Source of the DNA: Daedaleopsis sinensis
Taxonomy: Eukaryota > Basidiomycota > Agaricomycetes > Polyporales > Polyporaceae
Assembly (NCBI GenBank): GCA_033807695.1
Contig: CM066309.1
Coordinates: forward strand, 1,860,001 to 1,924,000
Direction of reading: 5' to 3'
Length of the DNA stretch: 64,000 bases
The notes below the pieces were generated by a model, which had not been told where the DNA came from, did not search any database, and was given only the letters and a program-made list of their open reading frames with translations. Positions 34,100 through 44,640 of this stretch are shown piece by piece (position 1 is the first letter of the stretch; each line of letters begins with the position of its first letter). The position numbers and the translations under genes were made by a program.

Positions 34100-35674
34100 A
34101 TATTGCACCACTGTCCAGAGCCCGGTCGTCGATGAGCGTCTCGAGTTCCACTGCGCCCAACGGCCGCGGGTAGAGTGGGATTAAGTTTTAACGATCGTGT
34201 CGCCTAGGGTAGGCCAGCGCCGTGCAGTGGGACCCACCTGCCAGTAGCAGTGGTGTTTCGTCGCGACGGCCCTGTCCTATGCACACAGTGTTCAAGTGGC
34301 TAGCCCATGCCGTTGCTCGAGCATTCTGCTACCGTTGTGCGAAGTTGGTGTTCAACATACATATTGTACCGAGGTGCTGCTAGCGCTGCCAGTGGCAGCA
34401 CAAAGCTCCATGTTCAATCATACATCCAGCCTCCGTCTATGATGTACTGGAGTGCCAAAGTGTCATTAGCCGCAGACTTCTCTCTCTGAGCATTACTAAG
34501 TGAATGAAACTCACGGTTTGACCTGAGCGAGTCGGAATACATTCGCGACGATGATCCGCGCCCCAATTCAATCCAGTGACCAAATGCTTGGAGTTTTGCA
34601 AAGACTCACCAGTGATGAACGAGGCGCCGTCCGATGCCAGGAAGGACACGAGGTTTGCTATGTCATCCGGTTGTCCAGCACGTTTGAGGCAGTTCATGGT
34701 GTCCTATAGACATGAGCCAGCGTGGATGAATGCCCAGGAAACAGTCGATAGCAGGATACTCAAAACTCACCATCGAAGACGAGGCTTCAGCGCCGCGGTC
34801 TTGGTCTGACTCTGTCCCCACACCGGCGATTTTCTTAGACGCCTCCAGCCATTTCTGTCCTGGGAACGGGAGTGCATGTGAGAAGTCGCTCGATAAGTAC
34901 CGGTATAAATGGCGTACCCATGGGCGTGTCGATGTAACCGGGAGCGTAGCCGTTGACAGTGATGTTGTATTTTCCGTAGTCCATTGCAGCGACTTGGGTC
35001 ATTCCGCGCACAGCGAACTTGCTCGCGCAATACGATGCCATCCCCGGCAAGCCTGAAAGCCAACATGAGCTCGCCCGAGTGTAGATCTGCCATCCATGAC
35101 CTACCATTCTTGCTCGCGATAGATGCTGCGCCAATTATCCGCCCGCCCTTGCCTTGCTCGATGAGACGGATGGCGGTGTATTTGTAGCAGAAAAAGACCC
35201 CTCTCGTGTTGACGTTCAGCGATTGATTAAACTGTTCAGTCGAGACTGTCAAATTTGTGAGAATACTATCCCCGGAAACGGGTATGGGGTACTGACTTTC
35301 GTGGAGGGGACGCGGATCTGAAGCGATCCCGGCATTGGCAACCATCTAAAGTAGGTTCAGTACTCCGTCCGAGTAGTGTCTGGCTCGATGGTTCTCACAG
35401 CATAAAGATCACCGAGCTCTTGCGCGACAGTGTCGACCAGTCCCTTGACGTCCTCCTCCACGGAGACGTCTCCGTAGACGGTGACGACCCTGGCCCCGAA
35501 GTCGCGCTGGATGGTACCCGACAGCTCTTCCAGTGCGTCGCGACAGCGGGGAAGGTCGAAGAGACCCAGGTTCATCCCGTCTTTCGCAAGGCGCAGAGCG
35601 ATCCCGCGGCCGATACCCTGGGAGGCACCCGTGATGATAGCGACTCGTCTGGCAGGATCCTGACTGGAAGCCAT
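34100..35674. repeat. left arm of an inverted segmental duplication
   Basis: On the reverse strand this segment matches 45527-47150 through the whole SDR gene and about 300 bases beyond its stop. Shared downstream words include ctgctactggcaggt, aatcccactcta and gcagtggaactcga. Similarity begins at the start codon and not upstream, and fades near a shared gtgcaat. Confidence 0.85.
34414..35674 (-). CDS. short-chain dehydrogenase/reductase (SDR copy A)
   Basis: A classical SDR oxidoreductase using NAD(P). Eight exons on the minus strand, 35399-35674, 35297-35345, 35105-35245, 34918-35052, 34771-34859, 34610-34703, 34515-34522 and 34414-34446, give 274 residues. The cofactor motif is TGASQGIGRG, followed by NAG in MVANAG, the active-site Ser in IIGAASIASKNG, and the Tyr-Lys pair in YCASKFA. 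PGYIDTP leads into the substrate loop, and the C-terminus reads FITGQTYIIDGGWMYD. Exon 7 is only 8 bases. The first-exon length, all splice phases and the micro-exon are the same in copy B at 45527. The two differ little in exon 1 but strongly in exon 5 (34771-34859), which covers the region after PGYIDTP. A palindromic TTTATAAA lies about 75 bases upstream of the ATG. Substrate unknown. Confidence 0.93.
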
Positions 35675-35746
35675 GGTGAACAGGCCTAGGATTGCCTCTG
35701 AGGAGTTGCAGAAGCTGTTTGTCAGACTATCTTCGTTCACATCGCC

Positions 35747-35754
35747 TTTATAAA
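35747..35754 (-). promoter_or_regulatory. TATA box of SDR copy A
   Basis: TTTATAAA lies 73 bases upstream of the ATG at 35674, a normal distance for a fungal TATA element. It is palindromic, so orientation is inferred from the gene. Confidence 0.5.
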
Positions 35755-36300
35755 GATGCAACGTCAACCCGCACAGATGTTGGGTACATGTAACTTAACA
35801 GGGAGAACAGGTCGCCTAGCTCTGGATCCAGGGGGAATGAGGCCCGTGAATGATGGAAAAAAACAAGGGGATTGACAGAGGAAGGAAGGTATCTAATACT
35901 ATACAGCTGGGCATGCCGCTTTTGATGTTGAACGTTGATGAGTGCATGTGCATTACTGAGTCGAAGGATGAGATCGATGAGATCTGAGACTCGGACTTGC
36001 CTCAACTTCGACTCAAGCGCCTAGTAAGCCGATGTCTTCGGACGCAGTGACCCACTAGGACCCGTAGTAGGGTAAACCAGAGACCTTCAAAGTGCCGGAG
36101 TTCCGCTCAGGTCACATACTTAGTGCGGATGCAACATTGTCGCCAGTGGTGCGTCCCATCATGCCGCGATTCTGAATCGTTTCAGAGAAACGGGAGCCTT
36201 CGGTAAGCAGCAACTAGGCCAGGCTGCTTACGTTGGTACCGTCTCGAGTTTTCAGAGCTTGAGACTTCGAGAGGGTGCGGCCAGTAGTCGCACGTATTGT
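35755..36300. other. intergenic, no gene seen
   Basis: This is the upstream flank of SDR copy A and the flank of the F-box pseudogene. I found no coding frame that links to a family. Confidence 0.45.
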
Positions 36301-36321
36301 ACTGTGAAGGTTGTCCAGGAC

Positions 36322-36375
36322 ACCCTCCAGCTCGACGCCGGTGATATCCTCAGATGCAAAAGGGTACGCTGCACG
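36322..36375 (+). repeat. short inverted copy of the F-box 5' block
   Basis: The plus strand here reads ccctccagctcgacgccggt then gatatcctcagatgcaaaag and ggtacgctgcac. The same sequence lies on the minus strand at about 37568-37612, inside exon 1 of the F-box pseudogene, with one base changed (tgaaaaag). The two copies are inverted and bracket most of the pseudogene, suggesting a fold-back duplication or inversion. Confidence 0.75.
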
Positions 36376-37691
36376 AGTCGGAGACCGGAGTGCGTTCGAA
36401 GCATAGCTTGTGCAGCCACATCAGAATCGTCGCGAACGGGATGATCAAGACGTTGTGTGCGTTGGTGTCCAGACAAGATTGCAGGTTCACAGCGATCACA
36501 GTTAACGCAGGGTCGGGACTGAAAAAGCCAGGTGAGTCCGGAAACGAAGCCGGATGCTCGTAATGGGAGGAGACAAGGACTTTGGGATTGGCGAGAGGTG
36601 GATTTAGGAAGAAGCAGACGAAGGTTTGCATTGTTTCAGGGTCATCCTGGCAAGCGTTGATCGTCCGGGGCTCGTATGGGGCGCAGTCTAATTCGTATAC
36701 GTAGATCCCAGTCACATTGATGACAGCGATATGGAGCGAGTTGAGCAGAACGAGTTTGCTCCACGTCTTGTCTAGAGAACGCTGCAGACAGAGAGATGGA
36801 TGAGTGCTTGATAAACGGCACAGCAGCCGAACCATACCCAAAGCAACAGACCGCGCTTCCAGTCCCATACCTCCCTCTCGCTGCGCCATGCAATGCGCCA
36901 TGCAACTAGATCTCCATAGATCTGAATACCGTCGTGGCCCATCCAGTGGTCGTAGCCCATCCAGTTGATGTTGCCACAAGACCCGTTAACGTAAGCCTTG
37001 GTGGCAAGCGAATGCGCTTCTCTGTGCCGTGTGTAGGACAGGAAATAGCACCTGGGAGGGTTAACGCTTCTACACGGAGCCTTAACACGAGCCGCGTGCA
37101 TTGAAGAGGATGCGAGACTCACCTGGATATCGACAACACCATGAGATCTTGAGCGGGATCAACTGCACAGGCACAGACGACATCCGTAGGGGCGTAGCCG
37201 GCAAGGCATTGTACTGGAACCAGGACCTTCTTAGAATCGGTGATTGCGCTCAGTACAGGTGGCGGTCTGCGGAGGCTCAGGTGCTCAGGGTTGTTGACAG
37301 TGAGCACCATACCGGCGGTAGTCGAACGCCAGGCCGCGTTCTGAGTAAATGGCTCGAAAGTCGTATGAACACTCTCCCAAGCATCGTCAAAGCACCGGAG
37401 CTTCTCTAGTCGTTCCGACACAGTTAGCCCTCCCGGTGGACCGTCGACCATGCCGGCGATTGCTAGTTCGAGCCCGAACGTCGGACGAGACAATGTCTGA
37501 GAATGTACGGCAGACCTGGGCGAGAGAGCTCAGTTTGACCTGGTCAATCGAGGATGTGTATGAGTGCAGCGTACCCTTTTTCATCTGAGGATATCACCGG
37601 CGTCGAGCTGGAGGAGCACCTGTACGAGTAGCTCCTCTGGGAGGTGCAGAAAGGCCGGGCCCTGCTTTGCAGCTTCAACTTCAAGTTCCAT
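36350..37691 (-). pseudogene. F-box protein pseudogene
   Basis: An agaricomycete F-box protein of the type that recruits substrates to SCF ubiquitin ligases, now apparently broken. From the ATG at 37691 the F-box reads LHLPEELLVQVLLQLDAGDILR, then TGA. The short copy of this block at about 36322-36375 (+) has TGC at the same codon and continues CKRV, so the stop is probably a mutation. After an intron, VCRTFSDIVSSD is followed by LELAIAGMVDGPPGGLTVSERLEKLR in another frame; removing one G near 37471 would restore phase. Further family blocks are DPAQDLMVL, SLHIAVINVTGIYVYELDC and the C-terminal DNAHNVLI-like segment (NAHNVLIIPFATILMW). The last frame ends at 36350, inside the inverted copy of its own 5' block. 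An alternative is that unusual splicing avoids both lesions. Confidence 0.65.
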
Positions 37692-38029
37692 ATGCGTGTA
37701 GGTGGCCGTAGAAGTGCAAACAGATCGATGGTATCGTCCCAAATGCGGCGAGTATCCTAGTAGTACGTAGTAAGTAGGAGACGTAGTAACTGTAGTCTGT
37801 ACTAAACTTGTCACTGTGCGCTTACTCGATAGGGTTCATGGACGCGCCTTTGCATGTGACCACCACCATGCTCACACTCGGAGTCGTAATCTCCTCTAGT
37901 ACTATCGTGCTCTCTACCGCAAGCCTCGACGACCTTGGCTTAGATTCCTGAGAGACGGCAGTCTAGGGTCCCGCATCAAGCTAGATCCCAAGTCAGGACG
38001 GTCACACAACCGTACTACGCCCCTCAGCC
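37692..38029. other. intergenic between divergent loci
   Basis: This lies between the F-box pseudogene (-) and the HyuB-type gene (+). It contains a TAGTAGTACGTAGTAAGTAG-like low-complexity run near 37760-37785. No trace of an N-terminal HyuA domain is visible here. Confidence 0.5.
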
Positions 38030-40167
38030 ATGTCGGACCAAGCGAAGAAATACAACCCACCGGACCCGATCCTCCTCACTCTCTTCGCGAATCGCTTCAT
38101 GAGCGTCGCAGAGGCCATGGGCCGGTCTCTGCAGCAGACAGCAATCAGTACAAACATCAAGGAGCGGCTCGACTTCTCGTGCGCACTGTTCGCGCCAGAC
38201 GGAGATCTTGTCGCGAATGCACCGTTCATTCCCATTCACCTGGGGTCCATGAGTTTGTGAGTGTACGCATCGCTGCTTATGCATGCGCTGCGTGTGCTCA
38301 TGCGCTCCTCGCTCTTCCGCAGTGCGGTCAAATACCAGATGCAGCTGCATGCGAAGACCCTGAAGCCCGAGGATGTCCTTATGACGAACTCGCCGCACGC
38401 CGGGGGGTCTCATCTGCCCGACATCACAATCATCTCGCCAGTCTTCTCGCCCAACTCGAACGAGATCATTTTCTTTACCGCTTCGCGCGGGCACCACGCC
38501 GACATTGGTGGCATCCTGCCGGGGTCGATGCCTCCGACGTCGACGACGATATTTGAGGAAGGCGCGAACGTGCTGAGCTTCAAGATCGTGCGCGAGGGCG
38601 TGTTCGACCACGATGGTCTCGTCGAGCATATGATCACAACGCCGGCGCAGTATCCCGGGAGCTCCGGATGTAGGAACATAAGAGACGTGGAGAGTGATCT
38701 GAAGGCGCAGGTCGCGGCGAACCACAAGGGCATACAGCTCATTCAACAAAGTATGTCTTGTACCCCCGCACACCTGTTGCCTCGCTGACATTCTTATTTG
38801 ATTTCAGTCGTGGATGACTATGGCTTGGAGACTGTACAGGAGTACATGTATCACATCCGCGCAAACGCGGAATCTTCCGTCCGCAATCTCCTGCGCGACG
38901 TTGCCAAGCGTGCCGGTACGAACATCTTGGAAGCAGTGGATTACCTCGATGACGGCTCTCCTGTATGTCGATGGCTCTCTCGAACCAAGTCTAGCTTAGT
39001 AACTCATCCTGGTGCCTACAGATTCAGCTCAAGGTCGAAATCGACGAGAAGGAAGGATCTGCCGTCCTTGACTTCGAGGGCACGGGCTGTGAAATTCGCG
39101 GCAATCTCAACGCACCCATTTCCGTTGTACACTCTGCCGTCATCTACTGTATGCGCGCGATGCTCGACATGGACATTCCCCTGAACGCTGGGTGTCTGGT
39201 ACCCATCACCGGTTCGTCTCCTTCTTCCTCGATACTATCCCCCTCGATGTTTGACTCCCTGTACAGTGAAGATCTCAGAGGGATCACTTCTATCTCCGTC
39301 GCGCACAGCGGCAGTATGCGGAGGAAACGTCTTGACATCCCAGCGGATCGTCGATGTCGTGTTGAAGGCGTTCCACGCTTGTGCTGCCAGTCAGGGATGC
39401 ACGAAGTGCGCAATATCTCCTTGGATCTCCAGATGTGCATGTACTCATATCATGACAGCAACCTGACGTTCGGCGCAGGCGGCAAAGACAAGGACGGCAA
39501 CAATGTCACTGGCTGGGGATACTATGAGGTTGGCCAGACATTCTTCCATCACGCGCGCATACTCATTCGATCTACCCTCACTGCCCAGACAATCGCAGGC
39601 GGGTCCGGCGCGGGCCCGAATTGGCACGGAACGTCTGGCGTGCATACCCACATTACCAACACTCGCATTGGCGATGTCGAGATCCTCGAGCGCCGCTATC
39701 CCGTCCTCGTCCACCAGTTCGGGATTCGCGAGGGCTCCGGGGGCCAGGGTCGCTGGCGCGGCGGCGACGGCGTCGTGCGCGAGCTGGAGTTTCTCGAACC
39801 CCTCCAGGTGTCCATCCTATCCGAGCGGCGCACCCGGCAGCCGTACGGTGTCGAGGGAGGGGAGTCCGGCGCGCTCGGCCGGAACACCTGGATCAAGCAG
39901 CCGTGCAAGGCGGACGGGGACTGGCCTGACGAGGACGGGGCGGACGAGAACACCCCGCCGAAGCCGAGGAAGGTGAACATCGGCGGCAAGGCGACGGTGT
40001 TCATGGGCAAGGGTGACAGACTGCTCATCGAAACCCCTGGCGCGGGTGCGTGGGGCGCTCCGACCGTCACCGAGGACGGGGACGGACATGGTGGGCACGA
40101 GCATGTGCGCGCGTGGGCGCCGCGCGGGAGTTTGGCGGAGCGCGAGGCGGCGCAGGCTGCTTTTTGA
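38030..40167 (+). CDS. hydantoinase B / 5-oxoprolinase C-terminal-type protein
   Basis: It corresponds to the HyuB half of ATP-dependent 5-oxoprolinase, which opens 5-oxo-L-proline to glutamate in glutathione recycling. Seven exons, 38030-38256, 38323-38750, 38808-38962, 39022-39211, 39267-39405, 39459-39528 and 39589-40167, give 595 residues. Family blocks are [101 protein letters not shown] and [17 protein letters not shown]. In the full enzyme this part follows a HyuA half of about 700 residues. Here the protein starts with a short [13 protein letters not shown] and nothing HyuA-like lies upstream. It may be a genuine stand-alone HyuB or a gene that lost its 5' half. The intron at 39529-39588 is 60 bases without stops, but skipping it restores the conserved YYETIAGG. 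Confidence 0.9.
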
Positions 40168-40585
40168 GATGGCACAGGGAAGTTTACCCAGTAACTCGAA
40201 TGTAAGCTGTATCTCCAACGGACTATCTGTCGGCGACATACTCGCCCTCGGGTGACCCCAAAGGGTGGCGGTGCACCGTTCATATGGTCTCTTCACTGTC
40301 GGGTAACAGGCGAGGCTTCGTCACCGCGAAACCGCATCGACGCTCCGTTCGATTGCGGCTTGTCTCGCGCCGCGTCGGGAGACTGCAGAAGCTTGGACGC
40401 GCTGATACAGTGGTGCATAATGATATACATATCTTCAGGTCGACGCGAGCGAAGCCCCGACGGCCGGAAATGTCCCCTCCCAACACCCACGAACAGCTAG
40501 TGCGACTTTGCGCCCTCCACCGAGCCTATCGAGCTCACCTTCGCGCACCTTTTGTCGCCATCTCTACCCTCGACACCCTAATGCG
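40168..40585. other. intergenic, no gene seen
   Basis: This is the 3' flank of the HyuB-type gene and the promoter side of the Ser/Thr-rich protein. No coding feature is visible. Confidence 0.5.
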
Positions 40586-41699
40586 ATGAATACCACCCGG
40601 CGGACGCGCGTCCAGAGGATCCTGACGAGAACGGCTGGGACGCTGTGTCTCTTCGGCGCAATTGCGTGCATCCTCCTCGTCGCGATCGGGGGCGCGTACC
40701 CGTCGGAGAAGCATGGAGTTCGTGTTGTAGTGCCGCGAACGGGCGACGTCTGGCAGGTTGGAGAGCTACATACAGTGCAGTGGTACGTCCATCAAGTTGT
40801 GTCATGATACTGTGTTGTGTTGCCTACCCTCCCTCGACCTTCTTTCATGTCTTATCCCTTACTGACGACGTATGCGGGTGGGTGTACAGGACACTCAATG
40901 GGATGCCCACGACCAACAGCTCGGGGGACCCGTTAATGGCCATCTTCATCTTGTCGTATACAAGCGGCGCACCTGACTCGCACGTCCTGCTAGGTCGTAA
41001 GTGCCATGTCGATCGTGGCAAGTGCTGCAGGAGTCGCTGAAGGTCGATCGTGCGCTGCACAGATCTGACGGACTGGTTCCCGATCACGGACAGACTGGCG
41101 AACATCATGGTCCCCTCCGTCCCGACGCGGGAAGATTATTCACTGTACAGTGCGTGTCTCGTCCACTTTTGCCCACTTGCTCCATGCACCTCGTACCCGA
41201 AGCTCACATGTGTCGAACGACTCTCTCCGCAGTGTTCTCGCACGACAATAGGGACGTCTCGAACTGGAGCGGGGCGCTCACCATCTTCAACCCGGAGGAC
41301 GTCGAGGGCATCGAGCAGCCCGAAAACACATTTGTCGTCACCACCGCCCCGCCGGTGTCCGTCACTATTTCGCTCACGTCGACGTTCTCCGACAGTGAGC
41401 TCAGCTCGTCGCTGCTTTCGAGCAACCTCACGGACGCTAGTACCACTGCTGGCGCGGCCAATACGAGCACGAGTTCGGGGTTTGCGTCAGGCAATGTTTC
41501 TTTGACGCGCTCTGCACCCTCTGCAAGTGGGACACCCGTATCAACACCGACAACTGTGGGGCCAGAGAGCTCGATTGCCCCATCGATAGTCACGGAGCAT
41601 CCTGTCGCACGACAGCTCCCCATCAGCTCGAGCCCTCTGCGGATGAGGCGAGCGCAGACTCGAAGAATACGCGGACACAGCGAGATGCGGTCACATTGA
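40586..41699 (+). CDS. Ser/Thr-rich secreted or surface protein, Knh1-like N-terminal domain
   Basis: A protein of 285 residues from four exons, 40586-40782, 40890-40996, 41063-41149 and 41233-41699, with consistent phases. A hydrophobic segment after a basic N-terminus (LCLFGAIACILLVAIGGAYP) acts as signal peptide or anchor. The next 100 residues resemble the fungal Kre9/Knh1-type Ser-Thr-rich GPI-anchored domain: VVVPRTGDVWQVGELHTVQW, then VPSVPTREDYSL and WSGALTIFNPED. A Ser/Thr-rich tail from about residue 150 should be O-mannosylated. The C-terminus is Arg-rich rather than hydrophobic, so a GPI anchor is not supported; if the N-terminal segment is not cleaved it would be a type II protein. 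The family link is from pattern memory and moderate. Confidence 0.7.
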
Positions 41700-42102
41700 T
41701 ACGATGCTTTGCAGCTGCTTTCGGTTTTTTGTCCCAAGCATGGGCCTCATCCCCTTCCTTATGATTTCGAACACACATCTTTCCAGATGTACTAGCATAG
41801 TCACGACTCACAGCGTAGTAGAATCGCCTCCTTCAGACTTAGACATATGGACTCCTTCGGACTCACCCTACTAGACTTAGACTTACCACAGGTATACAGT
41901 AACTTTGGCTCGTTGGCTCGCCTTAATGCGGATGACTTCGTTTAACTTCGGGAATGTGTTCCTCACTAGAGTTGGTCATGATTTCATGAATTCCTTCATA
42001 CACCAATGTCGTTGGTGTCGTGTTCTCTGTTATGTTTCCCAAGCAACGTTTGGCAGAGAGTCGAGACATGGGTCGCAAAACCTGGGGTATGCGAATGTCC
42101 GG
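41700..42102. other. intergenic between convergent genes
   Basis: The surface protein (+) and AP endonuclease (-) converge here. A repeated word agacttagacttacc / cagacttagacata occurs near 41837-41887. No gene is seen. Confidence 0.5.
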
Positions 42103-44029
42103 CTAGCAGCTGTCGTCGTCCTCATCCTCGTCGCCTTCCTCTCGGTCTTTGCCCTTAGCCTTCCCCTTCCTCTTCCCACCGCTCGCAGCCGGCTTCTTCC
42201 CCTTCGCGTCCTTGGCCTTGCTCGCCTTCTCGACCGCGCCCTTGATCTCCGCCCTCCAGCTCTCCAGCTCGTCCTCAGTCAGCTCCTCAGCCTGGGCCCC
42301 AGTCGTCTGCTCGTCTTCACGCGGGAGCCGCCCCGACATTCGGTTGAGCACCGACACCTCCGTGCGCCAGACCGTCATGCCCTCCGCCGCGAGCCTGTCT
42401 GCGCGCGCGCCGGACCCCGACGCGGGGACGTCGTATGCGGGGGTCTCGAGCACGAGCGGGATATCGCGCGTGCGGGTGTCGGAGAGGATGTGCGCGAAGG
42501 TGCGCAGGCCGAGGTGTCCTCTGCGTGTGCATGACAGACAAGTCAGGGGAGGGGAGCGGCCACAAGAGGCGGGGAGATGCTATTGCTTACAGGCCTATGT
42601 TCTCGTGGCGGTCCTTCTTGCTCGCAAGCGCAGCTTTGGAGTCGTTGATGTGCATGCCTCGCAGGTATGACATGCCGACCTCGCGGTCGAACTCTTCCAC
42701 TGGCGAGGGGGTGAGAACGGATGTTAGAATGTGATTGTTGGGGGAGCGTACTAGTTGCGCTGGACGACATCGTCAATATGGGGGGAGGTGCACAGGGAAG
42801 CGTTTTACAACTTACTTCCATCCTTCCTGAGTCGTGATATCGTAGCCCTGTATCGATTGGAATGAGCTCACATGATGACCGGTTCTATACAAGCCTGTGA
42901 ACTCACCGCGGCGTACATGTGGCCTGAGCGTGCCCAGAGGATCAGTACTTCAGTATATGTCTAGCTGAACATTCGAGTCACGCACAAGTGTCCAAGCATA
43001 CTCCAACGCGAGTCTTGTCGTCAACCAGTTGGATGATGTGTCCGAGTTCCGAGAAGCGCGAGCCAACAATGTTACCGGCACCGGCCTGATTCACACTGAA
43101 TCGAATCTTGGACCCGAACGATGCACGAAAGGAAGCAAGGCTTACCATGTTTTCTAGCACTATCACCACGGAGTCTGTGTCCTTGTGCGCGCGATTAATA
43201 CACTCCGCAATGACGGCTATTGACTCCTCCACTGTTGCCGCTCCTACTGTAGATCCGGGGCTATTCTGACGTGGGCGGTTGGTTGCAATGTATAGGAATG
43301 GACAGGCTCACTGGAAATTGTAAAGCTTCAGATCGAGTTGCTCACATCGTTTAAGATCATCGAGGAAGCACCTATATGACTTCTCCCTCTTCTCCCTGTC
43401 ATTGTCTCAGAACGTGATAGGGGCCAGACGAACAGACGTGAAGACGTACTGTACTCACTTGTCCGGGTTGCCCAGGTTGACGAGGTAGCTTCCATGAGGG
43501 AGCACGTGTGATGCGGAGTAGCCAAAAAGCTTCATGCGAGCCTTGAACTTTGCGATGGACTCTTCAGTGAGCGGGTTGGAGTCCCATTTTCTCTGTGACT
43601 TTAGGAAGATCGCGAACGCGTTCGCGCTGAAGGACAATGTCCTTCAGTGGAGTAGTAGGAGCATATGGCCACACAAACTTACCCAACGGATGCAGCGTTG
43701 ACAATCGCGTTCTCTACTCCTCCTGCAGACGAGACATGAGGCCCGACCTTCCACAAGTTTTCTGCTCTCGGGGCAAAGTCGTCCGGAGTGGGGTCGGGAG
43801 GCTGAGCCTTTGCTTTCCGTCGGCGTTGTGTTCCAGCCTTCTCATTATTGTTCAAGCTGCAATCTTTCGAACTGCTGGCATCCACGCGTGCGCGCTTTGT
43901 TGGCCTTAGCTTGTCGTGTTCCTCGGAAATCGAGGTTGAGCTCAGAGACGATTTCGAGCTTCTTGTAACCTCGCGAGGGGGGACCTCAGGATGAGATAGC
44001 GAGGATATGCGAGAACTGCGCCTGTACAT
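42103..44029 (-). CDS. APN1: AP endonuclease, endonuclease IV family
   Basis: Cleaves DNA 5' of abasic sites in base-excision repair. Ten exons on the minus strand: 43683-44029, 43459-43626, 43312-43395, 43146-43260, 42986-43085, 42907-42923, 42816-42847, 42752-42759, 42591-42699 and 42103-42520, giving 465 residues. After a basic, Ser-rich N-terminus (nuclear targeting) come the zinc-ligand blocks of Endo[66 protein letters not shown] and PLVLETPA. The 8-base exon at 42752-42759 is needed to read EGWNATMEEFDR in phase; without it the flanking frames do not join. Another exon is 17 bases. The C-terminal tail is Lys-rich, then acidic ([10 protein letters not shown]). The ATG at 44029 is used since the frame upstream opens with TTG. 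Confidence 0.94.
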
Positions 44030-44360
44030 AGTCAAGTTTGGAAGGTCGGGTAAGACGGTACGCCCGGCGGCAGTGATTACATAGGCTTCTTATAGGCTCG
44101 TTACCCTCCTCCGTTCTGCCAGTTCACCGCCACTAGTGGAAGCTACTTAGTGCAGCCAAGAGAGGCGAAACAGTGGAGATCGCCCATGTCTCAGGTACAT
44201 ATGTCTCTCGTTTTGCTGCGCCATATGCATGTCCTGACCGAGTTTAACAAGGTTTAATATTACGCTCAGGCCCTCGCTGCACCGCGTACTACACAAACAG
44301 TTCATATATAAGCAAGGTCGTGTTGGATAGAAGGTCCAACCAGCCTCCGCGGCCACCACT
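44030..44360. other. upstream flank of APN1
   Basis: This presumably contains the APN1 promoter. A tatataag sequence near 44304-44311 sits about 60 bases before the SDR relic and may be its old TATA box. No gene is seen. Confidence 0.45.
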
Positions 44361-44367
44361 GCAATTA

Positions 44368-44640
44368 ATGGTCGCCGATACACCCGAACTCGTCGCCATC
44401 ATCACCGGTGCGGGCTGAGGCATCGGTCGCGCCATCGCTATGCTTGAGTTGTCACTGTATATGGTGATGTCACTGTCGAAGACGATGTCAAGCGATTGGT
44501 CGATACTGTAGCCCGGATGCAGCAATGGTTATATTTGCAGCTCAATAATCTCTTGGGACACCTCGCTCAACTTGAAGATATCGCCAAGTTGGTGTCCTTC
44601 CTGGTCTCAGAGGACGCGGCATCCATTACGGGTACGTACC
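44368..44640 (+). pseudogene. SDR relic
   Basis: A decayed third copy of the SDR family. It reads VAIITGAG, then an in-frame TGA where the glycine-rich motif should continue, then GIGRAIAM. Next come VTVYGDVTVEDDVKRLVDTVA, matching VTVYGDVSVEEDVKGLVDTV in the intact copies, and EDIAKLVSFLVSEDAASITG from near the C-terminus. The middle of the protein (NAG motif, catalytic Ser and YxxxK) is missing. It lies about 0.9 kb before SDR copy B in the same orientation. Confidence 0.85.

Noticed and set aside
42103..44035. Upstream start of the AP endonuclease at 44035
   Set aside because: The codon at 44035 is TTG; the first ATG is at 44029.
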